DNA of 64,000 nt, taken from NCBI RefSeq assembly GCF_001029445.1, contig NZ_LDOT01000001.1:62001-126000 (forward strand), in the 5' to 3' direction. Source of the DNA: Photobacterium aquae (GTDB lineage Bacteria > Pseudomonadota > Gammaproteobacteria > Enterobacterales > Vibrionaceae). Under the pieces are notes generated by a model. The model saw only the letters and a program-made list of their open reading frames with translations. It searched no databases and was not told the origin of the DNA. Position 1 is the first letter of the stretch, and each line of letters opens with the position of its first letter. Below, piece after piece: positions 34,274-41,787 of this stretch. The translations under genes and the position numbers were made by a program.

Positions 34274-35866
34274 TTAATAGCAGCCGGAATTCAATGCACA
34301 GCCTATGTCGTCGAGATCATCGTCGTCGCGCTGTGCGTTTTTATCCGGTAGCGGGGTGAATTCAATGGCGGCCCCGTCCATCCAGCTGGCGCGCACGGCC
34401 ATTGCAAGGCCGACGGCAAAGTCACCGTGGCGCTGCTTGCCGTCTTGGCCTTTGCTCTTGCCCTTGTCGATTTTCGGGATGCCGTTGATGACCTGGATAT
34501 GGCAGAGGTCGTCCTTCACATCTTCATGGCGTGGCAGTGCTAGGTTCAGATCTTCAAATTCGGCTTTGAGCTTGGGCATCCACTCGCGATACCACGGGTC
34601 GTTGAGCGAGACCTGATCCACCATGTCGGTGCCGTATTTCAGGGCGGCGGATTCTGCCAAGTAGCCTCCGTTGCCGGTGGCATCAAAGGCCATACCGCGT
34701 TTTCTGGGTAAGGCGTCAAGCAGGTAATGGAGGATTTGCCGCTGGGCGTCATAGGTCATGTTGCGCAGCTCGACCACGAACGGGACATATTTGCTGAGGT
34801 TCTTGCGGATCGCCAACGGGACGAATATCGACAAGTCGCCTTTGCGGGCAAAGTCTTCACCAAAGGCATGGGAGTGGCTGACATCGAGCTTGTTTAATTC
34901 TGGCTTTAACACCTGTTTACACCAGTCATCGACGTATAGTTTGCGCTGGCCGTCACTCCATTCCATGAACCCTTTGGGGGCTTCGATGGTCAAGATGGGG
35001 GCGGTGTCTTTGCCTGGCTCTGCGGTGGTGGTGCGGGTCATCGCCGAATCAATCAGCACCAACGGGATATACTGGCCGCTGGATGCCTTGGGCACACAGT
35101 AATACTCTTCCAGTGCGTCGTCTTCGGTGGCGGTGTCGTTGAGCAGGTTGGCTTTCCACTCGTCTTCTTTTTCCTGTGACCATTGGATTTTCTGCACTTG
35201 GCAGATCCGCTGATACAACCCTTCGGCACAGGCATCATCCAAGGTGATGGTGTGGACGCTGTAGCGTTTCTTGCCTGCCCGGCTGTCGTTAATCAGGCTG
35301 TTAAACAGGTTGTTGACGCCGTTGTGGGTGCTGATTAAACGCACCTTCGCACCCCACATGGTGAGCGCCAGCGCGGCTTTGAGCACTTCGGCCAGACGGT
35401 CATGAAATGCGGCCTCGTCAATGATGACGGTGCCCTGCATCCCCCGCAGGTTAGACGGGTTGGAGCTGAGCGCCTGTACCTTGAAGCCGGAATCGAAGTA
35501 GACCACGAAGGTGAGGATGTCTTTGTCTTCATCGGCCAGCACTTCTTCTTGTACTTCGCTAGCGATCTTATTAAACGCCTTGGCCCACATGGCGACGGCA
35601 TCAATGAATTCTCGTGCCATCTCTTTGTTGGAGCCGACATAGAACACGTTGCTGCCACCCTCGCCTTTTGCGGCTCCAGCGCTGAGTGCTGAATCTGCCG
35701 CTTCGGCAAAGGTCAGCCCGGTTCGGCGGGATTTCTCGGCGATTTTGAGCACTGAATCATCTTCAATCCAGCGTTTCTGGTAACCGAGCAGCAGCTCATC
35801 GGGATCAAAGGTCTGAATCACCGCGGGGGTAACATGGCTCAGTTCGGGGCGTTCAACTTGGCTCAT
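34274..35866 (-). CDS. Terminase large subunit (Mu gp28-like)
   Basis: 530 residues, the ATP-driven DNA-packaging motor and nuclease. The ATPase part shows EKSRRTGLTFAEAADSALSA (Walker A variant, about residues 44-52) and MQGTVIIDEAAFHDRLAEVL (Walker B). The C-terminal nuclease part has GMAFDATGNGGYLAESAALK and the acidic residues of an RNase H fold. It follows the gp27-like small subunit, sharing its start with that gene's stop region. Confidence 0.93.
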   Translation of the reverse strand: MSQVERPELSHVTPAVIQTFDPDELLLGYQKRWIEDDSVLKIAEKSRRTGLTFAEAADSALSAGAAKGEGGSNVFYVGSNKEMAREFIDAVAMWAKAFNKIASEVQEEVLADEDKDILTFVVYFDSGFKVQALSSNPSNLRGMQGTVIIDEAAFHDRLAEVLKAALALTMWGAKVRLISTHNGVNNLFNSLINDSRAGKKRYSVHTITLDDACAEGLYQRICQVQKIQWSQEKEDEWKANLLNDTATEDDALEEYYCVPKASSGQYIPLVLIDSAMTRTTTAEPGKDTAPILTIEAPKGFMEWSDGQRKLYVDDWCKQVLKPELNKLDVSHSHAFGEDFARKGDLSIFVPLAIRKNLSKYVPFVVELRNMTYDAQRQILHYLLDALPRKRGMAFDATGNGGYLAESAALKYGTDMVDQVSLNDPWYREWMPKLKAEFEDLNLALPRHEDVKDDLCHIQVINGIPKIDKGKSKGQDGKQRHGDFAVGLAMAVRASWMDGAAIEFTPLPDKNAQRDDDDLDDIGCALNSGCY

Positions 35867-36456
35867 CAGGCTATCCCTAAGATTTCTTTTTTGATGTTGG
35901 AGACGGTTTCGGCGGTCAGTCCGGCTTTCTTGGCGATCTTCTCTGCGGTCGCGGCCGCCTCTTCGGCAAACGCCTTGCGGATTTCCTTTTCGCGCTTGTG
36001 GCTTTGCATGGCGGCACTCTCCAACCGCTGGGCGGCGAGCATGGCATCTTTGATCATGCCGATATCGACCTCACCCTCCTGCTCGTTGGCATGCATCATG
36101 GCCTTGAACAGCTGGGTGCGGCCGATTTCCAAAATCAGGCGGGAGACTTCGCCGGTGGGCTTGTCGCCGAGCTGACCGACCAGGGCCTGAGAGACTTCGC
36201 GGACATCACGCAAATCCCGGCCGATGGCTTCCATGCGGGTGGCATACCGGTTGAGGCCACTGCGCGAGGGTTTGATGTCTTCGGGCAGCCCTTGCTGTTC
36301 GATATAATCGTGCACGGCATCGAGCACTTCCTGCTGGGAGTTCTTGCCGTCACGCAGCAGGCCATCGAGGAGGCTTTTGACATCGTCTGGCAGCAGGTCG
36401 ATTTTGCTGCGGCGGCCACGGGTTGGTTTGCCTTGTTTATCTGCCTTGTCGGTCAT
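35866..36456 (-). CDS. DUF3486 protein, probable small terminase subunit (Mu gp27-like)
   Basis: 196 residues beginning MTDKADKQGKPTRGRRSKID. The family signature is RGRRSKIDLLPDDVKSLLDG, then GLNRYATRMEAIGRDLRDVR, with a C-terminal coiled helical stretch (AFAEEAAATAEKIAKKAGL). In Mu-like phages it lies directly before the large terminase and is assumed to recognise the packaging end. The start at 36456 has GGGGGAATAACC just upstream, inside the end of the previous gene; the longer frame to 36597 is not used. Confidence 0.88.
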   Translation of the reverse strand: MTDKADKQGKPTRGRRSKIDLLPDDVKSLLDGLLRDGKNSQQEVLDAVHDYIEQQGLPEDIKPSRSGLNRYATRMEAIGRDLRDVREVSQALVGQLGDKPTGEVSRLILEIGRTQLFKAMMHANEQEGEVDIGMIKDAMLAAQRLESAAMQSHKREKEIRKAFAEEAAATAEKIAKKAGLTAETVSNIKKEILGIA

Positions 36457-36458
36457 GG

Positions 36459-36755
36459 TTATTCCCCCGGCCGCGGTTTCTTGATCCCCGATACCGAGGC
36501 CCGGCCACAGGCGATATCTTCCCCGCGCCCGGTAAGGGTGGCGATATAGGTGGAGCCGAGCTTTTCCAACGTGACCAAGCCCAGTTCGGCCAGCCACTCC
36601 ATTTGGGCTCGCAGTGCATCGCGGCTGATATCCAGCCCGTAGCGATCCAGACCGTCTTGGATAATCGATTCGTTCAAGTCATAGCCGGGCACCTCGGAGA
36701 GCAGGCGCAAGACCACCAACCGCTGATGCTCGACAATTATCTGTGAGAGCGTCAT
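36459..36755 (-). CDS. Phage protein of the Mu gp26 type, winged-helix-like
   Basis: 98 residues: HQRLVVLRLLSEVPGYDLNE, RDALRAQMEWLAELGLVTLE, IATLTGRGEDIACGRASVSG. The sequence resembles small Mu-like prophage proteins predicted to form a winged helix (ArsR-like). It sits between the gp25-like and gp27-like genes and shares its first base with the stop of the preceding gene. Role unknown; probably an accessory to packaging. Confidence 0.82.
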   Translation of the reverse strand: MTLSQIIVEHQRLVVLRLLSEVPGYDLNESIIQDGLDRYGLDISRDALRAQMEWLAELGLVTLEKLGSTYIATLTGRGEDIACGRASVSGIKKPRPGE

Positions 36756-37069
36756 TACTGTTTCTCCTGCCTCAATTCGTTCTCGTACAACATGGCGAGA
36801 CGATTCTCGATCCCCTTTAGGGAATACATGATGGCCTCGTTCTGGGTGGCGACTTTCTCCAGCCGCTTATCCATTTCGTGCCACTCGTCGGTAGAGGGCA
36901 CGGAGGCAATCGCCTTTTCGGCGTCGGCCATGCGCTGCTCCAACCGGCGGTGTTCGGTTTTGGTGACAAAGCGGTTGGAGAGCCAGGCGAAGGTGCCGAT
37001 GCCCACCAATGTGCTGATTCCGGCCACCAACGGCCAGTAATTGCGGATTAACTCACCCATTTCGCCCAT
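36755..37069 (-). CDS. DUF2730 membrane protein (Mu gp25-like)
   Basis: 104 residues with one N-terminal membrane helix (NYWPLVAGISTLVGIGTFAW) and a coiled coil after it (EHRRLEQRMADAEKAIASV). This is the DUF2730 pattern, seen in Mu-like phages beside the holin; spanin-like function is sometimes suspected. It overlaps the zinc-finger gene by 17 nt. Confidence 0.85.
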   Translation of the reverse strand: MGEMGELIRNYWPLVAGISTLVGIGTFAWLSNRFVTKTEHRRLEQRMADAEKAIASVPSTDEWHEMDKRLEKVATQNEAIMYSLKGIENRLAMLYENELRQEKQ

Positions 37070-37298
37070 TGCCTCTGCCCCTCCCTCTGCCTTGTTCTTT
37101 GCGGCTCTCGCACGGCACGCAACGCACCGCTTGTGGGGCTTTTGCCAGCCGACGCGGATCTATCGCTACCCCGCAGCCGAGGCAATAGCGCCCGTCGTTA
37201 TCTTGATCCGGAATTTCCAGCGGCTTGCGTTGCCTGCGAATGCAATCGGCAATATAGGCATCGGTTTCGACGGCAGCGCGATCTATCACGTCAGTCAT
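37053..37298 (-). CDS. TraR/DksA-type C4 zinc-finger protein
   Basis: 81 residues with the zinc finger CLGCGVAIDPRRLAKAPQAV followed by RCVPCESRKEQ. The acidic tip of DksA is shortened, as in phage TraR-like proteins, which bind the secondary channel of RNA polymerase and can redirect transcription. The C-terminus is Arg/Gly-rich (GRGRGRGNGR). It overlaps the holin gene by 4 nt, so it is expressed with lysis genes. Confidence 0.85.
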   Translation of the reverse strand: MTDVIDRAAVETDAYIADCIRRQRKPLEIPDQDNDGRYCLGCGVAIDPRRLAKAPQAVRCVPCESRKEQGRGRGRGNGRNG

Positions 37299-37816
37299 GA
37301 TGCGATACCCAGCTGCTTTTCTTTGTAACGCGCCCCCATGTAGGCGGCCGCGAGGCTGAGCAAGAACCCGGCGATGACCATATCCGGCTTGGGGGTGGTA
37401 ATGACGTAATAACTGGCCGAGCTGGCGCTCATCAATGCGAGCAGCGGGCGCGTTATGGCGACGAACCGATTCTGGGCGTGATCGCCTTGGCGGATGGTCT
37501 GCTGGCCGGATTCAAACAGGGTTTCGTCATGGGCCAGCCTGCGGGCTTCGCGCTCGGCCTCGATATGGGCCAGCTCGACGTGGATTTTCTCCAGCTGCTG
37601 AACTTCCTGCGGCGAGAGCGTTTTGACCCATTGCTCCATCTGCATCTGTTTGGATTGTTCTGAGGAGAGCGCCCCGCTGATTTGCGCGACGGTATCGGCG
37701 ACCTTGACGGCGGTTTGGCTGCTTTTCTCTCCGAACAGGCCGCCGACGGTTTTGATAAGGGTTGGGCCTGCCTTTAGCAGTGACGAGGCCAAGCCGATGA
37801 TAGTGATAGGATCCAT
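37295..37816 (-). CDS. Holin-like protein of the GTA 3TM family
   Basis: 173 residues. An N-terminal hydrophobic stretch (ITIIGLASSLLKAGPTLIKT), a long helical middle part (about 45-115) and two C-terminal membrane helices (LLALMSASSASYYVITT; MVIAGFLLSLAAAYMGARYK) agree with the 3TM holin family. It should permeabilise the inner membrane at lysis. It lies between the DUF5675 gene and the DksA-like gene. Confidence 0.8.
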   Translation of the reverse strand: MDPITIIGLASSLLKAGPTLIKTVGGLFGEKSSQTAVKVADTVAQISGALSSEQSKQMQMEQWVKTLSPQEVQQLEKIHVELAHIEAEREARRLAHDETLFESGQQTIRQGDHAQNRFVAITRPLLALMSASSASYYVITTPKPDMVIAGFLLSLAAAYMGARYKEKQLGIAS

Positions 37817-37825
37817 GCGTGCTCC

Positions 37826-38248
37826 CTATGCGGTGACGATATCAAGCTGCCAGGTTTTGCCTGCTAGCTGTGCCATGAGTTCATCGAATGCCTGACGTGA
37901 GTTCAGCACCGCCCACTCCCCTTTGCTGACCCCAAAATGGGTGCCGGGGGCCAAGCAGCCTTGCAGTTCGCTTGGGCGGTTGGCTTTATGGATAAGGCAA
38001 TGGGTGCGAACGCTCGGCCCATAACGGGTGACGCCAAGGGTTGGCGCTTCAAGGGCGTAGCAAGCACCAAACTTAGGGCTTTGGTGTGGGAGAAGTTTGT
38101 AAGTGCCCGGCGGCACGCACGAGATATTGGACTGATTGTTCAGCCAAGGCCGCTCGGCGATGCAGCAGATCTGCGTGCCGTTTTGGGTATGTAAGGTGGA
38201 AAAGGTGCCGTGTTCGAAATGGCGGCGCTTGAGGGTGAGAATGTCCAT
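37826..38248 (-). CDS. DUF5675 family protein, probable lysis enzyme
   Basis: 140 residues. The family features are FSTLHTQNGTQICCIAERPW, then SCVPPGTYKLLPHQSPKFG, THCLIHKANRPSELQGCLAP and GTHFGVSKGEWAVLNSRQAF. DUF5675 proteins occur in phage lysis cassettes and are regarded as peptidoglycan-acting. No other endolysin is visible, so this is the best candidate. A strong hairpin overlaps its ribosome-binding site. Confidence 0.82.
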   Translation of the reverse strand: MDILTLKRRHFEHGTFSTLHTQNGTQICCIAERPWLNNQSNISCVPPGTYKLLPHQSPKFGACYALEAPTLGVTRYGPSVRTHCLIHKANRPSELQGCLAPGTHFGVSKGEWAVLNSRQAFDELMAQLAGKTWQLDIVTA

Positions 38249-38251
38249 GCT

Positions 38252-38284
38252 CCATCCCTGTAAATTGTTTGATTACAGGGATGG
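38252..38284 (-). promoter_or_regulatory. Hairpin masking the Shine-Dalgarno of the first lysis gene
   Basis: Leftward, CCATCCCTGTAA, nine bases, TTACAGGGATGG: perfect 12-bp arms ending 4 nt before the start codon at 38248. The AGGGA that would serve as Shine-Dalgarno lies inside the 3' arm. It could equally be a protein-binding palindrome in DNA. Confidence 0.65.
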
Positions 38285-38483
38285 TATGGGGTGTGGGGCG
38301 GTTGGTGATATGGAGGTAGATCCTGAAAAAGTATCTTGAATAATCTTGAGGAAACCATCACGGTGAAGTCACCATTAGGAATGGTTCGCATACTTTTCTG
38401 ACATTGAAGTATCGTTTATTCAACACTCGGATTCAGTACTGGCTTTGCTACGTTTAACTCTTATTTGTAAACTTACTGGGTGA

Positions 38484-38879
38484 CTACTTGACGAAATATC
38501 CTATCGCACGCCACTCATTGCCGCTTTTGATCAAAGTGATTGTTTCAATCACTTCATCAGCTTTCGAAAAAACAGATTGATACTGAAAGATCACGTACTC
38601 TCCTTTGGGTGCATTGGGTAGATCATCGGCGAACTGACTTGCAATCAGCGTTCTTGACTTAAGTTCACCTGCAGATTTTCGAACAGCACTTACCGTTGCT
38701 ACCCAATCAGTTTTAGACACCTGTGCTTGAAAATATTCTGCGGAATCTTCCCAGCTCATTTCATACTGTTTCGTGTCTATTAACGCAATCCAGTCAGCTA
38801 CCTCCGCTTCAGCTGAATTACTATTTGCATAAGAAATTGAAGGAATAAGTAATAGCGTGAAGAATAATTTTCTTAGCAT
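38484..38879 (-). CDS. DUF4019-like periplasmic protein (cargo gene)
   Basis: 131 residues. A signal peptide (MLRKLFFTLLLIPSISYANS) leads to a mature domain of the DUF4019 type: DWIALIDTKQYEMSWEDSAE, WVATVSAVRKSAGELKSRTL, and the C-terminal IKSGNEWRAIGYFVK. It is not part of the known Mu scheme and lies alone between Mor and the lysis genes, downstream of promoter copy B. It may alter the envelope of the lysogen or exclude other phages; this is inference from place. Confidence 0.75.
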   Translation of the reverse strand: MLRKLFFTLLLIPSISYANSNSAEAEVADWIALIDTKQYEMSWEDSAEYFQAQVSKTDWVATVSAVRKSAGELKSRTLIASQFADDLPNAPKGEYVIFQYQSVFSKADEVIETITLIKSGNEWRAIGYFVK

Positions 38880-38999
38880 ACCATTTTCTCCATTGTCGAT
38901 TTTGTAAGCTAACGCTTTATAACCGGAATTTGCTGCGTATTTGCATTCCGCCTATGTTGCTGTCATTTATTATGAAACTCAACTGATATCAACCTGTTG

Positions 39000-39143
39000 T
39001 GTGAATCGACAGAGAATTTCGGGTAGAACTACGGGGAAACTTCCGTATAAATACCTAACATACTGATTATATTCATTGGGTCGATTGCAATACTCGCTAG
39101 ACAATCAGTTCGTTGGGACTGAGACGATTTGGGGCAGAAATCA
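39000..39143 (-). promoter_or_regulatory. Candidate Mor-activated promoter, copy B
   Basis: The second copy of the repeated element, 38 nt downstream of mor. Leftward: dyad GATTG ... CAATC (39083-39106, TAGCGAGT in the centre) and a -10-like TATTTATACGG (39043-39053) about 44 bp away. The position right after mor equals that of Mu Pm. The arms of the dyad differ from copy A but stay symmetric. Confidence 0.6.
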
Positions 39144-39180
39144 CTTACTCTGGAATCACAATTCATTCTGACAACGTTAA

Positions 39181-39591
39181 CTAAAATAATTCCCGCTGCC
39201 TGCGCTTCACTTCAGCCTGTCGCTGTTCGCGGATTATTTCGGTAATTTGCCGCTCAGTCAGTTTGTGGTGATTTGCCAGCTGCTCGATATTGCGACCGTT
39301 GTATTCGCGCCAGATGGCGATGTTACGCAGGGCTGATTTTAATTTGGTGCCAGTGGGAATATAGATGTCACGGCCACCGAAGTAATGGCCAAGAGCGATG
39401 GTGAGTTTATCGGCTAGGTGAGGTGATTCTATGTTGGCGCGTTTGAGTTCACTGTTTAGCACTTCGCTCAATGATTGCAGCGTCGATGGCCAGCGTTGGC
39501 GCACGTTATCATCGGCAATTTCAGATACGTTGTTAATCAGCTGCTCTAGCTCTGCCGCTTCGGTTTTGAAGATCTCCTGCTGCTGTTCCAT
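39181..39591 (-). CDS. mor: Mor-type transcription activator
   Basis: 136 residues from MEQQQEIFKTEAAELEQLIN, preceded by a strong AGGAGGTGGGG ribosome site; the frame continues upstream to 39651. The Mor domain is in the C-terminal part: ALGHYFGGRDIYIPTGTKLK, RNIAIWREYNGRNIEQLANH, HKLTERQITEIIREQR, the last being the helix-turn-helix. In Mu, Mor binds a dyad upstream of the middle promoter and recruits RNA polymerase. The candidate target lies just downstream of this gene. Confidence 0.93.
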   Translation of the reverse strand: MEQQQEIFKTEAAELEQLINNVSEIADDNVRQRWPSTLQSLSEVLNSELKRANIESPHLADKLTIALGHYFGGRDIYIPTGTKLKSALRNIAIWREYNGRNIEQLANHHKLTERQITEIIREQRQAEVKRRQRELF

Positions 39592-39678
39592 GCCCCACCT
39601 CCTGCATTTGGCCAATCCGATTATTGAACAAGGCGGGGGTTGATAGGTCAATGCAGGATTTCCGCTAGGGAGAAAACA

Positions 39679-39700
39679 AAAACCGCCGGGAGGCGGTTTT
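39679..39700. terminator. Terminator between the lipoprotein gene and mor
   Basis: AAAACCGCC, GGGA loop, GGCGGTTTT, with leftward T run TTTTTG. It follows the stop of the lipoprotein gene (39748) and precedes mor, so the cargo gene is isolated transcriptionally; it can work in both directions. Confidence 0.85.
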
Positions 39701-39747
39701 GAAGTAAATTTGAAAACTGTACGGGAATATAGCGGATTTTACTATCG

Positions 39748-40809
39748 TTAACGCTTATTGTTATTCATTAAATCATGTAACTTGAGAATATCTTTTATCC
39801 CTTGCTTCTGTTTTTCACCTAATAATTTATCACTATAATATTGTGTTCCATAGAACCTGATTGTTACTTTAGATGAATTAGCTATTTTTTTAGCCAGATT
39901 TATATAACTCTTAGTTGCAGCTACATCAGTCCATTCCCATACATCTCCAGATGAGTGGTCTCTCTCAAACTTCATGACCGGTGATTGCCAACGATAATCA
40001 TCTGCTGCCACCTTAAACGAATTAACAAACAGCCAACTACTATCATAGTATTTCACTTTAAATCGCAACCATTCTTTCTTGTCGTTTACACCTATGTATA
40101 ATTGAGCATCACTCTTAAGAAGATCTATAGAAGGGGAAATGAAATACTGATTCTCCATTTCATCTTTATTTATTCTTTTATCAATGAGCAATTCTGCAAT
40201 TGTAGGGTTATTATCAAACCTTGCACTTAATTCTCGAATTAGATTTAATTGTTTTTCACCAATCACATCGCCATTACTAAGGGAAAATGACTTGTGGCCA
40301 TAAGCTAATTTTGAGGAAATAACATGTATCGGTGATGACGGAACTAAAGGCTCAGATTGGAACGATTTAAGCTCATGATACTGCTTTAATGAAATAATTG
40401 GTGACGTAGTTCCATACTTTCCGCCAAGCTTTGTACTAGATACAAAATAATATTTCTCACCATTTTCTAGTATTACAGGATAAAATTCATATCCTGCATA
40501 GTGTGTTTTTACCGGCTTCTCAGTATCAAAATATCCTTTCATTCCCAAGTATTTATCGTAAGGAAGGCGGTTATAACACGCAAAAGTAGATGTATCTGCA
40601 CAAAAGCTATCATATCCATACTTACGCAAAGACTCTGCTCTCTCATGAAAAACAAACTCTTCTTTATCATTCGGAGCATATACAAATGATTCACTAGCGT
40701 TATCTTGATTTGTTTTCTCTATATTGAACGTTGCTTGCTGAGTTGTTTGACAACCAACCAAAGACATAGCCACCAATGTGGAACAAATAGTTAACCTGAA
40801 ATATCTCAT
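39748..40809 (-). CDS. Lipoprotein of unknown function (cargo gene)
   Basis: 353 residues. The N-terminus MRYFRLTICSTLVAMSLVGC is a lipoprotein signal with lipobox LVGC. The C-terminal third (about 240-345: LYIGVNDKKEWLRFKVKYYD, DDYRWQSPVMKFERDHSSGD, KVTIRFYGTQYYSDKLL) looks like the DUF of secreted or outer-membrane proteins that respond to contact, but I do not recognise the family. The gene is strongly AT-rich and flanked by AT-rich noncoding DNA and a terminator, pointing to separate acquisition. Surface lipoproteins encoded by prophages often block superinfection; no direct evidence here. Confidence 0.7.
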   Translation of the reverse strand: MRYFRLTICSTLVAMSLVGCQTTQQATFNIEKTNQDNASESFVYAPNDKEEFVFHERAESLRKYGYDSFCADTSTFACYNRLPYDKYLGMKGYFDTEKPVKTHYAGYEFYPVILENGEKYYFVSSTKLGGKYGTTSPIISLKQYHELKSFQSEPLVPSSPIHVISSKLAYGHKSFSLSNGDVIGEKQLNLIRELSARFDNNPTIAELLIDKRINKDEMENQYFISPSIDLLKSDAQLYIGVNDKKEWLRFKVKYYDSSWLFVNSFKVAADDYRWQSPVMKFERDHSSGDVWEWTDVAATKSYINLAKKIANSSKVTIRFYGTQYYSDKLLGEKQKQGIKDILKLHDLMNNNKR

Positions 40810-40920
40810 GAATTCTCTAACTTAAGATTTCAAAAATAAACATTATATAGTGGGGGCAAACATATACATTGACACTCATAACAAATATAAAAAAATCAGA
40901 AATATAGCTAATTTATCTAG

Positions 40921-41490
40921 TTACCTATCCACCTCATACTCATCCACCACCGCCTGATATCCAGCTAACCCCGTACCATTGCGATTGAGTGGAATACAAT
41001 GACCGACTGCCTTCATTCGGTCGGCCAGCTCGCGCTTGTGCCAGTTCTTGAGTGATTCCAGTATGATGTAAGCCTGACTGGCATCCAGCCAACCCACATG
41101 CTCGACGCCTTTTTGCCCCGCTCTTCCGGTCATCCTACTTACGTATTTATCCAGTGCCGCTTCGGAGCTGTCTCGGACGATGCCTTGCTGAGCCATGGTG
41201 ATCCAAATTGCTCTTATTTTATCTATTTGGGCGTGTTTGGCCTTGCCTGATTTGGGGCTTAAACGGCGTTTAAACGGTGTTTTAGCCTCTTTGCCTGCCG
41301 GGTTCTTGCTGCGACGAAAGCCCTGCATTTCCATGACGGCCAAAACCATTTCTAGCTGTTTGATGTTCATTTTGCTGCAACTGGAATGCTCGCCGTTGGC
41401 GAACAGTAAGGCGCGATAAGTGTCGTCGTCTAAACACAGGTCACGCTTGGCGATGTGGATGAGCTGGATGAGGCGGTTACGGTGGTTCAT
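40921..41490 (-). CDS. gemA: GemA/gp16 family regulatory protein (DUF1018)
   Basis: 189 residues beginning MNHRNRLIQLIHIAKRDLCL. DUF1018 features: DTYRALLFANGEHSSCSKMN, IKQLEMVLAVMEMQGFRR and the C-terminal AWITMAQQGIVRDSS-like helices followed by EHVGWLDASQAYIILESLKN. Mu GemA affects host gyrase and gene expression in the early-middle period. It lies downstream of the early-operon terminator at 41550-41580. Confidence 0.9.
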   Translation of the reverse strand: MNHRNRLIQLIHIAKRDLCLDDDTYRALLFANGEHSSCSKMNIKQLEMVLAVMEMQGFRRSKNPAGKEAKTPFKRRLSPKSGKAKHAQIDKIRAIWITMAQQGIVRDSSEAALDKYVSRMTGRAGQKGVEHVGWLDASQAYIILESLKNWHKRELADRMKAVGHCIPLNRNGTGLAGYQAVVDEYEVDR

Positions 41491-41549
41491 TTCCTTATGA
41501 TTCCTTGGGTAGATGGTATGGGACAGATAAGTGGTTACGGTGATTTGGC

Positions 41550-41580
41550 AAAAAAAATACCGCCCGGTGTAGGGGCGGTA
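41550..41580 (-). terminator. Terminator of the early operon
   Basis: Leftward, TACCGCCC, seven bases, GGGCGGTA, then eight T residues. It lies 9 nt after the stop of the 62-residue gene. Readthrough would be needed to reach gemA unless gemA has its own promoter. Confidence 0.88.
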
Positions 41581-41589
41581 TGGGGTGCT

Positions 41590-41778
41590 CTACTCGCTTG
41601 GGGCTGGGACTTTGCCCATGACCCAGAGCAAGGCATCGTAGACGCCATCGGCATAGGTTTTGCCTGCGACGTCGGCTTTGAGATCTTCGAGCTGGAGGGC
41701 CTTTTCCAGTTCGTTCAGTACTGCGAGCCGGGAGTGCGGGCTAACAAACGGGATGTTGAGCTGATGAGTGTGTGCCAT
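41590..41778 (-). CDS. Small phage early protein, unknown
   Basis: 62 residues: LAVLNELEKALQLEDLKADV, then AGKTYADGVYDALLWVMGKV. No family recognised. It follows the DUF3164 gene with a 9-nt gap and has an AGGAGGC-type ribosome site (GGAGGCACC). The coding frame is supported by the operon spacing and the terminator immediately after the stop. Confidence 0.65.
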   Translation of the reverse strand: MAHTHQLNIPFVSPHSRLAVLNELEKALQLEDLKADVAGKTYADGVYDALLWVMGKVPAPSE

Positions 41779-41787
41779 GGTGCCTCC

